Shown piece by piece: positions 33,549 through 43,067 of a stretch of DNA of 48,943 nucleotides. The stretch's first letter is position 1. Each line of letters opens with the position of its first letter. Position numbers and translations under genes: made by a program. The DNA is taken from assembly GCA_947053345.1 (NCBI GenBank), contig CAMRSM010000030.1:1-48943 (forward strand), read 5' to 3'. Under the pieces are notes generated by a model. It was not told the origin of the DNA, made no database searches, and saw nothing but the letters and a program-made list of their open reading frames with translations. Source of the stretch: an uncultured Lachnospiraceae bacterium. Lineage in GTDB: Bacteria; Bacillota; Clostridia; Lachnospirales; Lachnospiraceae.

Positions 33549-34433
33549 ATGAAAAATTCGAAGGCAAAAAATCCGGATTTCCCTTCCTTTTCCGTTGCGA
33601 TGTGCGTGTATCAGAAGGATCGACCGGATTGGTTCGAGAAAGCAATATACAGTGTGACAAATCAGACTGTCCGACCGAAGGAGCTTGTTTTAGTCATTGA
33701 CGGACCGATTCCGCAAGGCTTAGAAAATGTTATCAGAAAATATAAGGGAAATTGTAGGGATATTATTTTCAAAGTGATCCGTTTCAAGAAGAATCAGGGA
33801 CACGGAATCGCCCGCAGAAGAAGTGTAAAAGAATGTACGACAAATATCGTAGCTTTAATGGATGCGGATGATATCAGCTATGGTGATCGCTTTGAACAGC
33901 AGTTAAGTAAGATGTTGTCCATAAAAGCGGATGTTGTCGGTGGAAATATTTCGGAGTTTGTTTCTGAGGAAAGTAATATTGTAGCATACCGAGATGTTCC
34001 GGTGCATGATGACGAAATCAAGAAATATATGAAAAAGCGGTGTCCGATGAACCAAATGACAGTAATGTTTAAGAAGAACGCTTATGATATGGCAGGCGGA
34101 TACCGTGACTGGTATCAGGATGAAGACTATTACTTATGGATCCGGATGGCAGAAAAAGGTGCTAAATTTTCGAATACAGGAACAGTTCTGGTGAACGTGC
34201 GGGTAGGAGAGGACATGTATCGGCGGAGGGGAGGAATGAAATATTTTAAAAGTGAAGCAAAGCTGCAGATTTATATGCTTCGAAAAGGAATGATCGGAAT
34301 CGGAAGGTGTTCTTTGAATCTATTACTAAGACTGAGCGTGCAGGTAGTACTCCCAAATGGACTGAGGGGATGGCTATTTTGTAACCTTGCCAGAAGGAAA
34401 GAAAAAATTTCTTATGGAAAGTATAAAATATGA
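33549..34433 (+). CDS. Glycosyltransferase family 2
   Basis: This 294-residue GT-A enzyme has SVAMCVYQKDRPDWFEKAIY at the N-terminus, the nucleotide-binding VLVIDGP, the metal-binding DxD in VALMDADDIS, and GGYRDWYQDEDYYLWIRMAE in the acceptor region. It resembles AmsE-type capsular transferases. The ribosome site is weak. Its TGA is followed 10 bases later by a TTG start of the LicD gene, so the two are coupled. Confidence 0.9.
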   Translation: MKNSKAKNPDFPSFSVAMCVYQKDRPDWFEKAIYSVTNQTVRPKELVLVIDGPIPQGLENVIRKYKGNCRDIIFKVIRFKKNQGHGIARRRSVKECTTNIVALMDADDISYGDRFEQQLSKMLSIKADVVGGNISEFVSEESNIVAYRDVPVHDDEIKKYMKKRCPMNQMTVMFKKNAYDMAGGYRDWYQDEDYYLWIRMAEKGAKFSNTGTVLVNVRVGEDMYRRRGGMKYFKSEAKLQIYMLRKGMIGIGRCSLNLLLRLSVQVVLPNGLRGWLFCNLARRKEKISYGKYKI

Positions 34434-34443
34434 GGTGAAATCG

Positions 34444-35286
34444 TTGAGAAAAATAAGTTTAGAGGAAATGAAACAAATTGAGTTAGGGATATTGGTTCGT
34501 ATTGATAAGATATGCAGATCACAGGGCTTAAGATACTCATTAGCGGGAGGAACATTGCTGGGGGCGGTGCGCCATAAGGGTTTTATACCGTGGGATGATG
34601 ATATTGATGTCATAATGCCGCGTCCGGATTATGAAAAGCTGATTGATTATTGCAAAAAGCATGATGTTGATTTTATCTTGAAAACCAATGCGAATGACCG
34701 GAAATACTGGAGTTTGTTTGCAAAAGCGTGCGCAAAAAAAACACGATTGGATGAAACAAATTGTAACCGGAGCGGGCTGACTCTGGGGGTGTATATTGAT
34801 ATTTTTCCGGTTGATGGCTTGGGGGATACCTATAAAGAGGCAAAGAGAAGATTTTTAAGCACGGAAATACAGCGGGAAGTATTGAATGCGGCAAGATGGC
34901 CGAAGTTTACCAGAAGTAAAACACATGCACTTTATTATGAACCTTTAAGATTTTTGATGTTTGTTGTGAGCCGTTTTGTTTCACCGAACAAGCTGATTGC
35001 TTCGATCGAACAAAAGTGCAAAAAAAGAGAATTTGACAAATCAGCATATTGCGGTTATATCAGCGGATCCTATCGCTTGAAAGAGGTTATGAAAAGATCC
35101 TATTTCAGCGAATATTGCGAAATAGAGTTTGAAAACCATAAGTTTCATGCAACGAAGCATTATCATAAAATGTTAAAGCGAATTTATGGGGATTATCTTA
35201 AATTACCACCGGAAGATAAGCGCGTTTCGCATCATATTTTTGATGCCTATTATCTTGATGAAGAAGAATCGGAAAATCATACCTGA
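34444..35286 (+). CDS. LicD-family phosphotransferase
   Basis: This 280-residue protein has the LicD signature SLAGGTLLGAVRHKGFIPWD with DDDIDVIMPRPDYEKL, the nucleotidyltransferase-like Asp cluster. LicD enzymes add phosphocholine or related phosphodiester groups to surface glycans. TTG 34444 is preferred as start because TGAGGTG lies seven bases upstream; an in-frame start at 34387 would overlap the previous gene by 47 bases. It suggests a phosphate-bearing substituent on the polysaccharide. Confidence 0.88.
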   Translation: MRKISLEEMKQIELGILVRIDKICRSQGLRYSLAGGTLLGAVRHKGFIPWDDDIDVIMPRPDYEKLIDYCKKHDVDFILKTNANDRKYWSLFAKACAKKTRLDETNCNRSGLTLGVYIDIFPVDGLGDTYKEAKRRFLSTEIQREVLNAARWPKFTRSKTHALYYEPLRFLMFVVSRFVSPNKLIASIEQKCKKREFDKSAYCGYISGSYRLKEVMKRSYFSEYCEIEFENHKFHATKHYHKMLKRIYGDYLKLPPEDKRVSHHIFDAYYLDEEESENHT

Positions 35287-35447
35287 TCAATGAATGCGGG
35301 GCTATGAACCGAAAATGGATGTGAGATGGAAAACGTACTTCGGGAGAAGGGTAACAAAAAAAGAATGACTTCACCGGATCGCACATTATTTTTTTGGAGT
35401 GAGAAAAATGTTTCTGTATCTGTTTCCGGTGTATGGGGAGATGAACG

Positions 35448-36650
35448 ATGAAGCCTGAAAATAACCGAATAAAAGTATGCTTGATCCTGCCTTGTGCCTT
35501 GCCGGTACCTGCAGTGCATGGCGGTGCAGTTGAATTGCTGGCACATAGTATATCAAAATACAATGAAAAATTTAACCTGTTGGATCTATATATTGTGTCC
35601 ATTCACGATGATAAAGCTGTAAAAGAAAGTGAAGCGTATAAAAATACAAGCTGGATTTTTATAAAAAAGAACCTCTTCGATGTGATATCGGATTACCTGT
35701 TTCGGATATTACGGAGATTATTCCGACGTTCCTTTTTGATCAGCACATATGATTACAAGGTTTTAAAAAGACTAAAAGCTATGGAATTTGACCGGATTAT
35801 TTTTGAAGGCGGAAACATACTTTTCATGACAAAATATCAGAAGTATTTTCCGAAAAAGAAGCTCATGTTTCATCTACATTATGTGGAACGACCGGATTAT
35901 GATATCAATAGATGCGCCGGAAGTGTCATAACGATCAGTGAGTATGTAAAAAGAGTTTTGTTGGAAAATAGCAAGCTTGAGCCGGAAAACGTTTACACCC
36001 TTTTAAATGGTATAGAAATTGAAAAATTTGCAGTAAGTCCATCGGAGGAAGTTTGTTATTTTCTTAAGAAGAGATTGGGAATAAGAAAAGGAGATTTTGT
36101 ACTTTTGTTTGTTGGAAGGATCATAGAAGAAAAGGGGGTAAAGGAATTGATTTCTTCTGTTTTAGCTTTGAATGATCCTTCTGTAAAGCTTATTTTGGCC
36201 GGTCAAGGCGCAAGCTTCCATAAAGGGTACAGGAGGGAGATCGAAACACTGTCAAAAAATGCCCCGGAACAGATAAAATTGGTAGGTTATATACCTAATG
36301 AGCAATTATATTGCTATTTCGGTATCGCAGATTGCTTTATTATGCCGTCAATAGGGGAAGAGGGGGCAGGATTGGTACAGAGTGAAGCATATGCGGCAGG
36401 GAAACCGGCCATTGTCAGTAACCGTGGAGGCATTCCGGAGTATCGCTTGGAGGACGCGTCTCGGATGGTAGAATATGATCCGGATTTCGTAAAGAATCTG
36501 AAAGCTACCATAGTGGAAATGCGAAAGTTGGTTTTTGACGAAAAAATAGATGTGCAACGAATGCGGGAGGAGGTTGAAAAATATTCTGCCGAACGATATT
36601 ATCTGAATTACGTCGAAGTGCTTCGTCAAGAGGTTTTGAGGGAAGGATAG
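35448..36650 (+). CDS. Glycosyltransferase family 4
   Basis: This 400-residue GT-B enzyme has the N-terminal CLILPCALPVPAVHGGAVE, LFVGRIIEEKGVKELI as the start of the C-terminal domain, and the EX7E motif in EGAGLVQSEAYAAGKPAIVS. It is retaining-type by family. A 161-base gap before it holds no recognised gene. Its GGGGAG lies just before ATG 35448. Donor sugar unknown. Confidence 0.9.
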   Translation: MKPENNRIKVCLILPCALPVPAVHGGAVELLAHSISKYNEKFNLLDLYIVSIHDDKAVKESEAYKNTSWIFIKKNLFDVISDYLFRILRRLFRRSFLISTYDYKVLKRLKAMEFDRIIFEGGNILFMTKYQKYFPKKKLMFHLHYVERPDYDINRCAGSVITISEYVKRVLLENSKLEPENVYTLLNGIEIEKFAVSPSEEVCYFLKKRLGIRKGDFVLLFVGRIIEEKGVKELISSVLALNDPSVKLILAGQGASFHKGYRREIETLSKNAPEQIKLVGYIPNEQLYCYFGIADCFIMPSIGEEGAGLVQSEAYAAGKPAIVSNRGGIPEYRLEDASRMVEYDPDFVKNLKATIVEMRKLVFDEKIDVQRMREEVEKYSAERYYLNYVEVLRQEVLREG

Positions 36651-36662
36651 CCAGGTGATGGT

Positions 36663-37643
36663 ATGGATTTGGTTTCAGTTATTGTGCCGGTATATAACGT
36701 GGAAATGCATTTACACAGGTGCATAGAGTCTGTGTTAGCGCAAACTTATAAGGAGATCGAGTTAATTCTGGTGGATGATGGGAGTTTGGATCAAAGCGGA
36801 AAAATATGTGATGAATATGGAAAAAGGGAGAATGTAAAAGTTTTTCATGAAGAAAACAGAGGACAGTCAAGTGCCAGAAATGTAGGACTGGACAATGCTA
36901 CAGGAAAGTGGATTATATTTTTAGACAGTGACGATTTTATGGAGCGGGAATTTGTATCTTATATGTTAGGACTTTGTCATAAATATCATGTGAAAATTGC
37001 GCAATGTGGGGCTATTCGGGGAAAAGAAGACCATTTTCCGGAAGAAAGCAGCCAGGTGTTGGAGAAAAAATGGAATTTTGACGAGTTATATGCGTCAGCA
37101 ACCAGACAATACCGATCTGTCGTATGGGCAAAAATATATGACGCAGAATTGTATAACGATTACCGCTTTCCGGTCGGAATGATATTTGAAGATGAGGATG
37201 CCGTGTTTAAAGTCATGTATCAGGCGGGGGAGGTGATCATCAGTAACCGGCATTTGTATTATTATTTTATGTCAGAGCAAAGCACACTCCGAAAAAAACG
37301 TGAGCGGATATGCTTTGATTTTGTTACGATCTTTGAAAATAGGATACGGTTATTACAGCAAAACGGAGAAGTATTTTTGATCGGGGTAACAGAAAAGGAA
37401 TTGTGCATCCGGCTGATGATGAACTATGTAGAGGCAGTAGAAGAAAAGATCATAAAAGATGACATCGGTATGTTGCGGAAATTGTTTGCCCAACATTATA
37501 AAAGCATTCTGGATAAAGGTATCATCCCGACAAAGGAAAGGGCTGCCCTGTTTTTGTTTTATAAATTTCCGCGTCTGTTTGCGTTTGTTGAAAATCATGT
37601 TTCGTTTATCGAAAAGAAAAAGCATAAAAGAGAAAGGGCTTAG
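36663..37643 (+). CDS. Glycosyltransferase family 2 (inverting)
   Basis: This 326-residue enzyme begins SVIVPVYNVEMHLHRCIESV, followed by LVDDGSLDQSGKICDEY, ENRGQSSARNVGLDNATGKW and the metal-binding FLDSDDFM. The C-terminal 100 residues are helical and basic, as in capsule transferases. It follows the GT4 gene by 12 bases and precedes the pyruvyl transferase gene by 12 bases, within the same transcript. Confidence 0.93.
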   Translation: MDLVSVIVPVYNVEMHLHRCIESVLAQTYKEIELILVDDGSLDQSGKICDEYGKRENVKVFHEENRGQSSARNVGLDNATGKWIIFLDSDDFMEREFVSYMLGLCHKYHVKIAQCGAIRGKEDHFPEESSQVLEKKWNFDELYASATRQYRSVVWAKIYDAELYNDYRFPVGMIFEDEDAVFKVMYQAGEVIISNRHLYYYFMSEQSTLRKKRERICFDFVTIFENRIRLLQQNGEVFLIGVTEKELCIRLMMNYVEAVEEKIIKDDIGMLRKLFAQHYKSILDKGIIPTKERAALFLFYKFPRLFAFVENHVSFIEKKKHKRERA

Positions 37644-37655
37644 CGGTAGGATTGA

Positions 37656-38738
37656 ATGAAAATCGGTATTTTGACATTTCATTTGGCAGACAATTACGGG
37701 GCTGTTTTACAAGCCTACGCCTTACAGAATATTTTGCAGGATATGGGACATGAAGCGAGGATTTTGAATTATCAGGATAAGGCGCTCATAAGAGCCTATA
37801 AAATATTTGGCTCTTGGAAACCGAGGGCTGTCATAAAAGGTATATTGAAAATGCTTTTAAAAGAGCCGGTCAAGCATAAGAAGTTTCAGGACTTTAGAAG
37901 ACGGTACCTTGATCTGTCAAAAATGTGTTATGATATATGGGATATCAATGGATTTGATCTGGATGCAGTAATCGTGGGAAGTGACCAAGTGTGGAATACG
38001 ACCATTACAGGAAAAAATCCGATCTATTTTTTAGAAAAGCACGATGAAAAGCTCAAGGCGGTCTCTTACGCCGCAAGTATTGGGAACTTGGAGGACATTG
38101 ATGCAGAAAAAGGATTTATCGCTCAGGGCTTATCTAATTTCGACTATATTTCCGTGCGGGAACAGAGTATTTCCGGGTATTTTTCTGATATTGTCCAGCG
38201 GAAAATATATACTGTTTTGGATCCGACCTTGGTTGTCAAAAAAAGTGTTTGGGATTCATTTCTCCGTGATGTCCCGCAGAAGGAGAAGTATGTGTTTGTA
38301 TATCGTATGACTTATCATCCGCTTATTGAAAAATTAGCCAGATATATTGCAGGGTTAAGACAGAGCAGGATCGTATCGATCTCAACGTATGCAAAGCCGG
38401 AGATGAAAAGCGGGATAAGGAGCAAGTATGGAATAGGACCGGAACAATTTCTAAACTATATTCACGGAGCGGAATTTGTTATTACGGATTCTTTTCACGG
38501 GACGGCATTTTCCCTTGCTTTCAACAAAAATTTCTATTCGGTTCTAAATCCGAGATATGGTGGAAGGATTGAGGAATTGCTTAAGAGATTAGGGTTGGAA
38601 GAGCGGATTTTTTGCGGTCAGAGTGATTTCAATTCAATCAGTTTGGAGATGGACTATGGTGATATCAATCAAAAAGTAAAGAAATTGCAAGAAGAATCTA
38701 TGGATTTTTTGAAGCTTTCCTTGAAAGAAGGTATGTAG
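37656..38738 (+). CDS. Polysaccharide pyruvyl transferase
   Basis: This 360-residue protein matches the pyruvyl transferase family: GILTFHLADNYGAVLQAYAL at the N-terminus, AVIVGSDQVWN in the middle and VITDSFHGTAFSLAFNK with the conserved His near the end. It transfers pyruvate from phosphoenolpyruvate to form a ketal on a sugar. It ends on the base before the next gene's ATG. Pyruvyl groups add negative charge to the glycan and often serve as anchors for S-layer-type domains. Proteins with the FrhB-like domain commonly accompany it, as here. Confidence 0.9.
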   Translation: MKIGILTFHLADNYGAVLQAYALQNILQDMGHEARILNYQDKALIRAYKIFGSWKPRAVIKGILKMLLKEPVKHKKFQDFRRRYLDLSKMCYDIWDINGFDLDAVIVGSDQVWNTTITGKNPIYFLEKHDEKLKAVSYAASIGNLEDIDAEKGFIAQGLSNFDYISVREQSISGYFSDIVQRKIYTVLDPTLVVKKSVWDSFLRDVPQKEKYVFVYRMTYHPLIEKLARYIAGLRQSRIVSISTYAKPEMKSGIRSKYGIGPEQFLNYIHGAEFVITDSFHGTAFSLAFNKNFYSVLNPRYGGRIEELLKRLGLEERIFCGQSDFNSISLEMDYGDINQKVKKLQEESMDFLKLSLKEGM

Positions 38739-39797
38739 ATGCTGGTTTATTTTCTGGTTTTTATCGGGGCGGCCATAATAGGATTGTTGTATCGAAGGGT
38801 AAAAGAAAAGAGGTTATGCAGCGGGATTTTCATTTTCCTGTTGTTCTGTATTTCTACCCTTCGGTCGGCAGATATTGGTTCGGATTACAGGACATATATA
38901 TCTATTTTTAACCAAGAACTATATATATATGGAAAAGGTTATAATTTGATAAATTATTTGGCTTCCCTGTTGGGGGATTCCTATGTATGGCTTGCAATGA
39001 TGGTGAATATTGTGATCTTCACTTTGCTGGGGTATGTTTACAAAAAAGAGGTGGATAAAAAATATTATTTTTTTGCCCTGACACTATGGGTGCTTAATCC
39101 ATATTGCTTTATCCAAAGCAGTATGAATATACTGCGGCAAGGGTGTGCGATGGCATGTGTTTTAGTGGCGGTCTATTATATTCGGAGAGGGAGGGGGAAA
39201 TTATTAAATTTTTTAATATGCATATTGATCGCGGGATCTTTTCATAAATCGGCATATTTTTTTGTAATGCTGTTTCCTTTTGGGCTGGTTCACTGGAAGA
39301 GGCCATACCATATCTTGCTGTTAGCTGTTTGTACAGTATTGAATTTGTTATTTTCCGGAAGCCAGTTGATCCAGCCGTTTGCAAAGTTTCTCGGTTATAG
39401 TGGATACTTAACGGTAAAACCATCTCAATTTGACATGCCAGTTTTTACACTGTTGATTGTTTTTGTTTCTTTGTATTTAATGTACCGATATCCTTTGCTT
39501 TATACAAATGAAAAGGAAAAATGGTATGTGGATCTTTATTTGGTCTCCCTTAGTGCATTGCTGATTTTAGTGAAGAATGATATTGCATATCGAATGTATA
39601 TATACTTTTCTTTTGCCGCACCGATCGCGATCAGCTATATTGTAAAGAATCTTTCCGCAAAAGTCCGGAGGGCAGTGGAGACTTGGTTGGTACAGACCGG
39701 ATATTTAGCCTATTATTCGGCTATGTATTGGCTGTTTGTTTTGCTGCAGATGATAAATCATAATGAAAAATATTTCCCATATCGTTTTTTCTGGTAA
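38739..39797 (+). CDS. EpsG-family polysaccharide polymerase (Wzy-like)
   Basis: This 352-residue protein has about 10 membrane helices and the EpsG landmarks: RSADIGSDYRTYISIF in the first periplasmic loop and QSSMNILRQGCAMACVLVAV with the conserved Arg. EpsG proteins polymerise repeat units outside the membrane. The ATG follows directly on the stop of the pyruvyl transferase gene. Together with the flippase at 41052 it marks the locus as Wzx/Wzy-dependent. Confidence 0.88.
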   Translation: MLVYFLVFIGAAIIGLLYRRVKEKRLCSGIFIFLLFCISTLRSADIGSDYRTYISIFNQELYIYGKGYNLINYLASLLGDSYVWLAMMVNIVIFTLLGYVYKKEVDKKYYFFALTLWVLNPYCFIQSSMNILRQGCAMACVLVAVYYIRRGRGKLLNFLICILIAGSFHKSAYFFVMLFPFGLVHWKRPYHILLLAVCTVLNLLFSGSQLIQPFAKFLGYSGYLTVKPSQFDMPVFTLLIVFVSLYLMYRYPLLYTNEKEKWYVDLYLVSLSALLILVKNDIAYRMYIYFSFAAPIAISYIVKNLSAKVRRAVETWLVQTGYLAYYSAMYWLFVLLQMINHNEKYFPYRFFW

Positions 39798-39824
39798 AAG
39801 ATTATGTACTGTTGGGAGGTTACG

Positions 39825-40853
39825 ATGAAAGAGATCCAAAAGAGCGGGGACGGTGTGGCGTATGCGCTACTCTGCAATAACAGGAAGACCCGGTTAGAGA
39901 GCAGCTCAGGTGGTGCTTTTACTGTATTTTCCGATATTATTTTACACAAGGGCGGCGTGATCGCCGGTGCGGTTTTTGACGAGAAAATGAATGTTGTACA
40001 TAAGATCGCAAAGACACCGGATGAAAGGGATGCAATGCGTGGGTCGAAGTATATCCAAAGTGATGCACATGCCGTTTGGAATGAGATATTGGACTATTTA
40101 GAAAATGACAGCTATGTAATGTTTACCGGAACGCCATGCCAGGTCGATGCCTTAAAATCTTTGGCGGATATAAAGGGAATCCGGACGGATAAGTTGTATA
40201 CCGTTGATTTGATCTGCCACGGAGTCCCTTCGCCTAAAATTAATAGGGAATTGTTTTCTCAGTTATCCGGAAACGGTAAAAAGCTTGTTGGTTATTCATA
40301 TCGTTCAAAGAAAAAAGGATGGCATGCACATTTTGAGGAAGCAAAATATGAGGGAGGGATAAAAGAGAGCAGGAGGGGGCGGTGGTTGGCATATTCAAAC
40401 ATTTTGCTGTTTGAGAAATATTATACAAACCGCCAGTGCTGCTGTGAATGTCCATATTGCGACACAAACAGAGTTTCGGACCTGACGATTGGAGATGCTT
40501 GGGGAATCGAGAAATTTGCGCCTGAAATTGATGATAATATCGGGATATCCTTGGTACTGGTCAATACGGAAAAGGGGGCGCAGCTCATGGGGCGTGCGGA
40601 GGATGGCGCAAAAATATATAAGTTTAGGCTGGATGATTTCATGCAACCAAGGTTAAATAAGATTCCTTGCCCGAAGCCCGAAAAAAAGGAGGAATTTTGG
40701 GATTACTACGAAAGAAACGGTTATCTTAAGATGCTCCGCAAATATGCCGGATACGGTATGAAGGGACGGCTATTGTACTATACAAAAGTAATTCTTCGGC
40801 GCATTGGCGTGTCAAAATATTTAAAGCAGATATTAAGGGGAAGGTCGCAATGA
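39825..40853 (+). CDS. FrhB-type (F420 hydrogenase beta-like) protein lacking ferredoxin part
   Basis: This 342-residue protein matches the coenzyme F420 hydrogenase/dehydrogenase beta subunit C-terminal family: SSSGGAFTVFSDIILHKGGV, FTGTPCQVDALKSL, DLICHGVPSPKI and CCCECPYCDTNRVSDLTIGD. Such proteins in polysaccharide loci usually begin with a 4Fe-4S ferredoxin domain; here that domain is missing and is encoded by the next gene. Cysteines of the CxxCPYC cluster are kept. GGGAGG precedes ATG 39825. Function in glycan making is unclear; a redox step on a sugar or a regulatory role has been suggested for relatives. Confidence 0.85.
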   Translation: MKEIQKSGDGVAYALLCNNRKTRLESSSGGAFTVFSDIILHKGGVIAGAVFDEKMNVVHKIAKTPDERDAMRGSKYIQSDAHAVWNEILDYLENDSYVMFTGTPCQVDALKSLADIKGIRTDKLYTVDLICHGVPSPKINRELFSQLSGNGKKLVGYSYRSKKKGWHAHFEEAKYEGGIKESRRGRWLAYSNILLFEKYYTNRQCCCECPYCDTNRVSDLTIGDAWGIEKFAPEIDDNIGISLVLVNTEKGAQLMGRAEDGAKIYKFRLDDFMQPRLNKIPCPKPEKKEEFWDYYERNGYLKMLRKYAGYGMKGRLLYYTKVILRRIGVSKYLKQILRGRSQ

Positions 40854-41077
40854 AATTATATACCAAAAAGGAAGAATGCTGTGGGTGCGGTGTATGTTAT
40901 AGCATGTGCCCGGTGGGGGCGATCGTGATGCAGGAGGATGAAAGAGGTTTCCAATATCCGGTCATCAAGGAAGAAAAATGCATTGGATGCCTAAAATGTG
41001 TTAAGGTCTGCGCGCTGAAAGCTCGGCGGAATTGTGTATATGGAGAGCGCTATGAGAGGAAAAAAAGCAATCTTTAA
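40850..41077 (+). CDS. Small ferredoxin partner of the FrhB-like protein
   Basis: This 75-residue protein has two 4Fe-4S motifs: CCGCGVCYSMCPVGAI and CIGCLKCVKVCALKARRN. The ATG overlaps the stop of the FrhB-like gene as ATGA. The sequence, including EDERGFQYPVIKEEKCIGC, is what normally forms the N-terminus of FrhB-type proteins, so gene order is swapped relative to the fused form. The last Pro of the second motif is replaced by Ala, and the C-terminal 15 residues overlap the start region of the flippase in another frame. Confidence 0.8.
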   Translation: MKLYTKKEECCGCGVCYSMCPVGAIVMQEDERGFQYPVIKEEKCIGCLKCVKVCALKARRNCVYGERYERKKSNL

Positions 41078-42557
41078 TATTATTGCTACATTGGGACTGC
41101 AATTAGCAAATATCATCAGCGGGTTGATCGTTCCCAACCTGATCATAAAGCAATATGGTTCGGATGTCAATGGTTTGATCGTGTCGGTCACACAATTTCT
41201 TAATTATATCTCTTTACTGGATGGTGGGGCGGGCGGGGTCATAAAAGCAGCGTTATATGCTCCGCTTGCGCAGAAAAATAATAAAAAGGTTAGTTCTGTT
41301 TTAGTGGCGGCAAAACAGTTTTTTCATAAGATTGCTCTTGTTTTTTGTGTTTATATTGCTATTTTTATGCTGATATATCCAAGGTTTGTGGAAAGTGTTT
41401 TTTCATTTTGGTATATTGCATCCCTTATTCTAATTATTGGATCAACCTCTGTGATCCGGTATGTTTTTGGGGTTACGTATCAGCTGTTGGTTCAGGCGGA
41501 TCAAAAAGCATATGTATATGATTGTATCCGCATTTTTAGTTTGCTCTTTCATGTATTGTTTACTTTGATCTTGGTACGATTCCATGTAAGCATACAGACG
41601 ATAAAGTTATTTAGTCTGATCGCTTTTACAATGGAGCCGATGATATTGGTGATCTATGTAAGAAAATGTTATAGGATTTTATCGGATGCTGATCCTGATA
41701 AGCGAGCTATATCACAGCGGTGGGACGGGTTTGGGCAGCATATTGCTTATTTTATCCATACAAATACCGATGTGGTGATATTGACGATATTTTCTACAGT
41801 TTCCGAAATATCGGTATATTCTGTATATTCTTTGATTGCAGCAGGATTAAAAAATGTTATTTATGCGTTATCAAATGGGTTTAGTGCGATGCTTGGTGAT
41901 ATGATCGCAAAAGGAGAAAGGGCACAGGTGCGGTATACCTTTGAAATGCTGGAATGGGTCAATATGCTGTTGACTTTCGATGTTTTTGCCACAGCTTCGG
42001 TAATGATAATGCCGTTTGTACGTATTTACACAAGGGGAGTGGACGATGCCGACTATTTAAGGCTGGGATTTGCACTGCTCATTCTGGGGGCAGAAATGGT
42101 ATATTGCCTAAGATTTCCTATGGTTGTTACGGCAAATGCTGCGGGGCATTATAGGCAGACCAAAAAAGGAGCCTTTTGGGAAGCGGGAATCAATATTTTA
42201 ATTTCTGTTTGTTTGGTCAAGAGCATGGGACTGCTTGGTGTGGCAATCGGGACATTGGCCGGTATGACCTACCGGACGATAGATTATATACGTTATATGG
42301 AAAAAAATATACTTTGTAGAAAGCCGTGGCGTTTCGTGAAAAATTTTGTTGTGAATCTGAGTGGGACGGGATGTGGTATGTTATTGCTGCGTTTTATTCC
42401 ATTGCCAAAGGCGCAGGGATATTTTACGTGGGTGTGTGGTGCAGTTGTTGTTTTTGGGATTTTTAGTGGGGTTTTAGTGGTTTTTAATTTGGTGTTTTCG
42501 GCGGGGGAGGGGAGGATGGTGTTTAAGAGGTTAATGGGGATATGTACGATAAAATAA
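41052..42557 (+). CDS. Wzx-type polysaccharide flippase
   Basis: This 501-residue protein has about 12 membrane helices and fits the MOP superfamily of repeat-unit flippases. Features are ATLGLQLANIISGLIVPNLI, IKQYGSDVNGLIVSVTQFLN, LLDGGAGGVIKAALYAPLAQ and the late SMGLLGVAIGTLAGMTYRTI. I chose ATG 41052 with GGAG six bases upstream; ATG 41040 and GTG 41034 are alternatives. It overlaps the ferredoxin gene by 26 bases. It would flip lipid-linked repeat units for the EpsG-like polymerase and is the last gene of the locus. Confidence 0.88.
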   Translation: MRGKKAIFNIIATLGLQLANIISGLIVPNLIIKQYGSDVNGLIVSVTQFLNYISLLDGGAGGVIKAALYAPLAQKNNKKVSSVLVAAKQFFHKIALVFCVYIAIFMLIYPRFVESVFSFWYIASLILIIGSTSVIRYVFGVTYQLLVQADQKAYVYDCIRIFSLLFHVLFTLILVRFHVSIQTIKLFSLIAFTMEPMILVIYVRKCYRILSDADPDKRAISQRWDGFGQHIAYFIHTNTDVVILTIFSTVSEISVYSVYSLIAAGLKNVIYALSNGFSAMLGDMIAKGERAQVRYTFEMLEWVNMLLTFDVFATASVMIMPFVRIYTRGVDDADYLRLGFALLILGAEMVYCLRFPMVVTANAAGHYRQTKKGAFWEAGINILISVCLVKSMGLLGVAIGTLAGMTYRTIDYIRYMEKNILCRKPWRFVKNFVVNLSGTGCGMLLLRFIPLPKAQGYFTWVCGAVVVFGIFSGVLVVFNLVFSAGEGRMVFKRLMGICTIK

Positions 42558-43012
42558 ATAATGATATCAGCATATTCTGGCAAATAAAGTATATTTTGAT
42601 AATATCTAAAATTTATAAAATAAGTGGTGTTCGATGACATTAAATTATATATTTATACCTAGTTGTGTAAGGCAGATAGACAACAAACCATAAGTCGTAG
42701 CATTTTGTGTTTGTTGAAATCTGATATATCAACTTGCAACTGTGTTCATGGTATTTTTTTATAGAAGCTATTTTGTTTAAAGTGTGTCAATATTGTAGGT
42801 TTTGGGAATGTTTTGGCATCAAATGTTGATACTAGGGATTTTTGCATTAATGATTGTAAAGCTGTAGATGTAATAGTACTTTTTGTTTGTTCTGAAATGT
42901 TATATAAGGTTATCAAATCTGCAGATGCATGAAAAGCTTCTATTATTTTCAAGGGATAAGAAAAATTATATATTAGGTGAAATAAACCAAATAAAGTATT
43001 TGAGATATAAAG

Positions 43013-43041
43013 TTGACAAACCGTAAGAAGTAAAGTAAAAT
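43013..43041 (+). promoter_or_regulatory. Promoter-like pair in the decayed stretch
   Basis: TTGACA (43013-43018) and TAAAAT (43036-43041) at 17-base spacing. It points right but is over 500 bases from the next gene and runs antisense to the transposase remnant. It may drive an untranslated RNA or the distant membrane operon. Confidence 0.55.
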
Positions 43042-43067
43042 GTAAAAAAATGATAGAATGTGTCGGA

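Noticed and set aside
42746-42952. A 68-codon minus-strand gene after the flippase
   Set aside because: TTG start without a ribosome site, in a clearly decayed stretch. Could be a remnant but cannot be supported.
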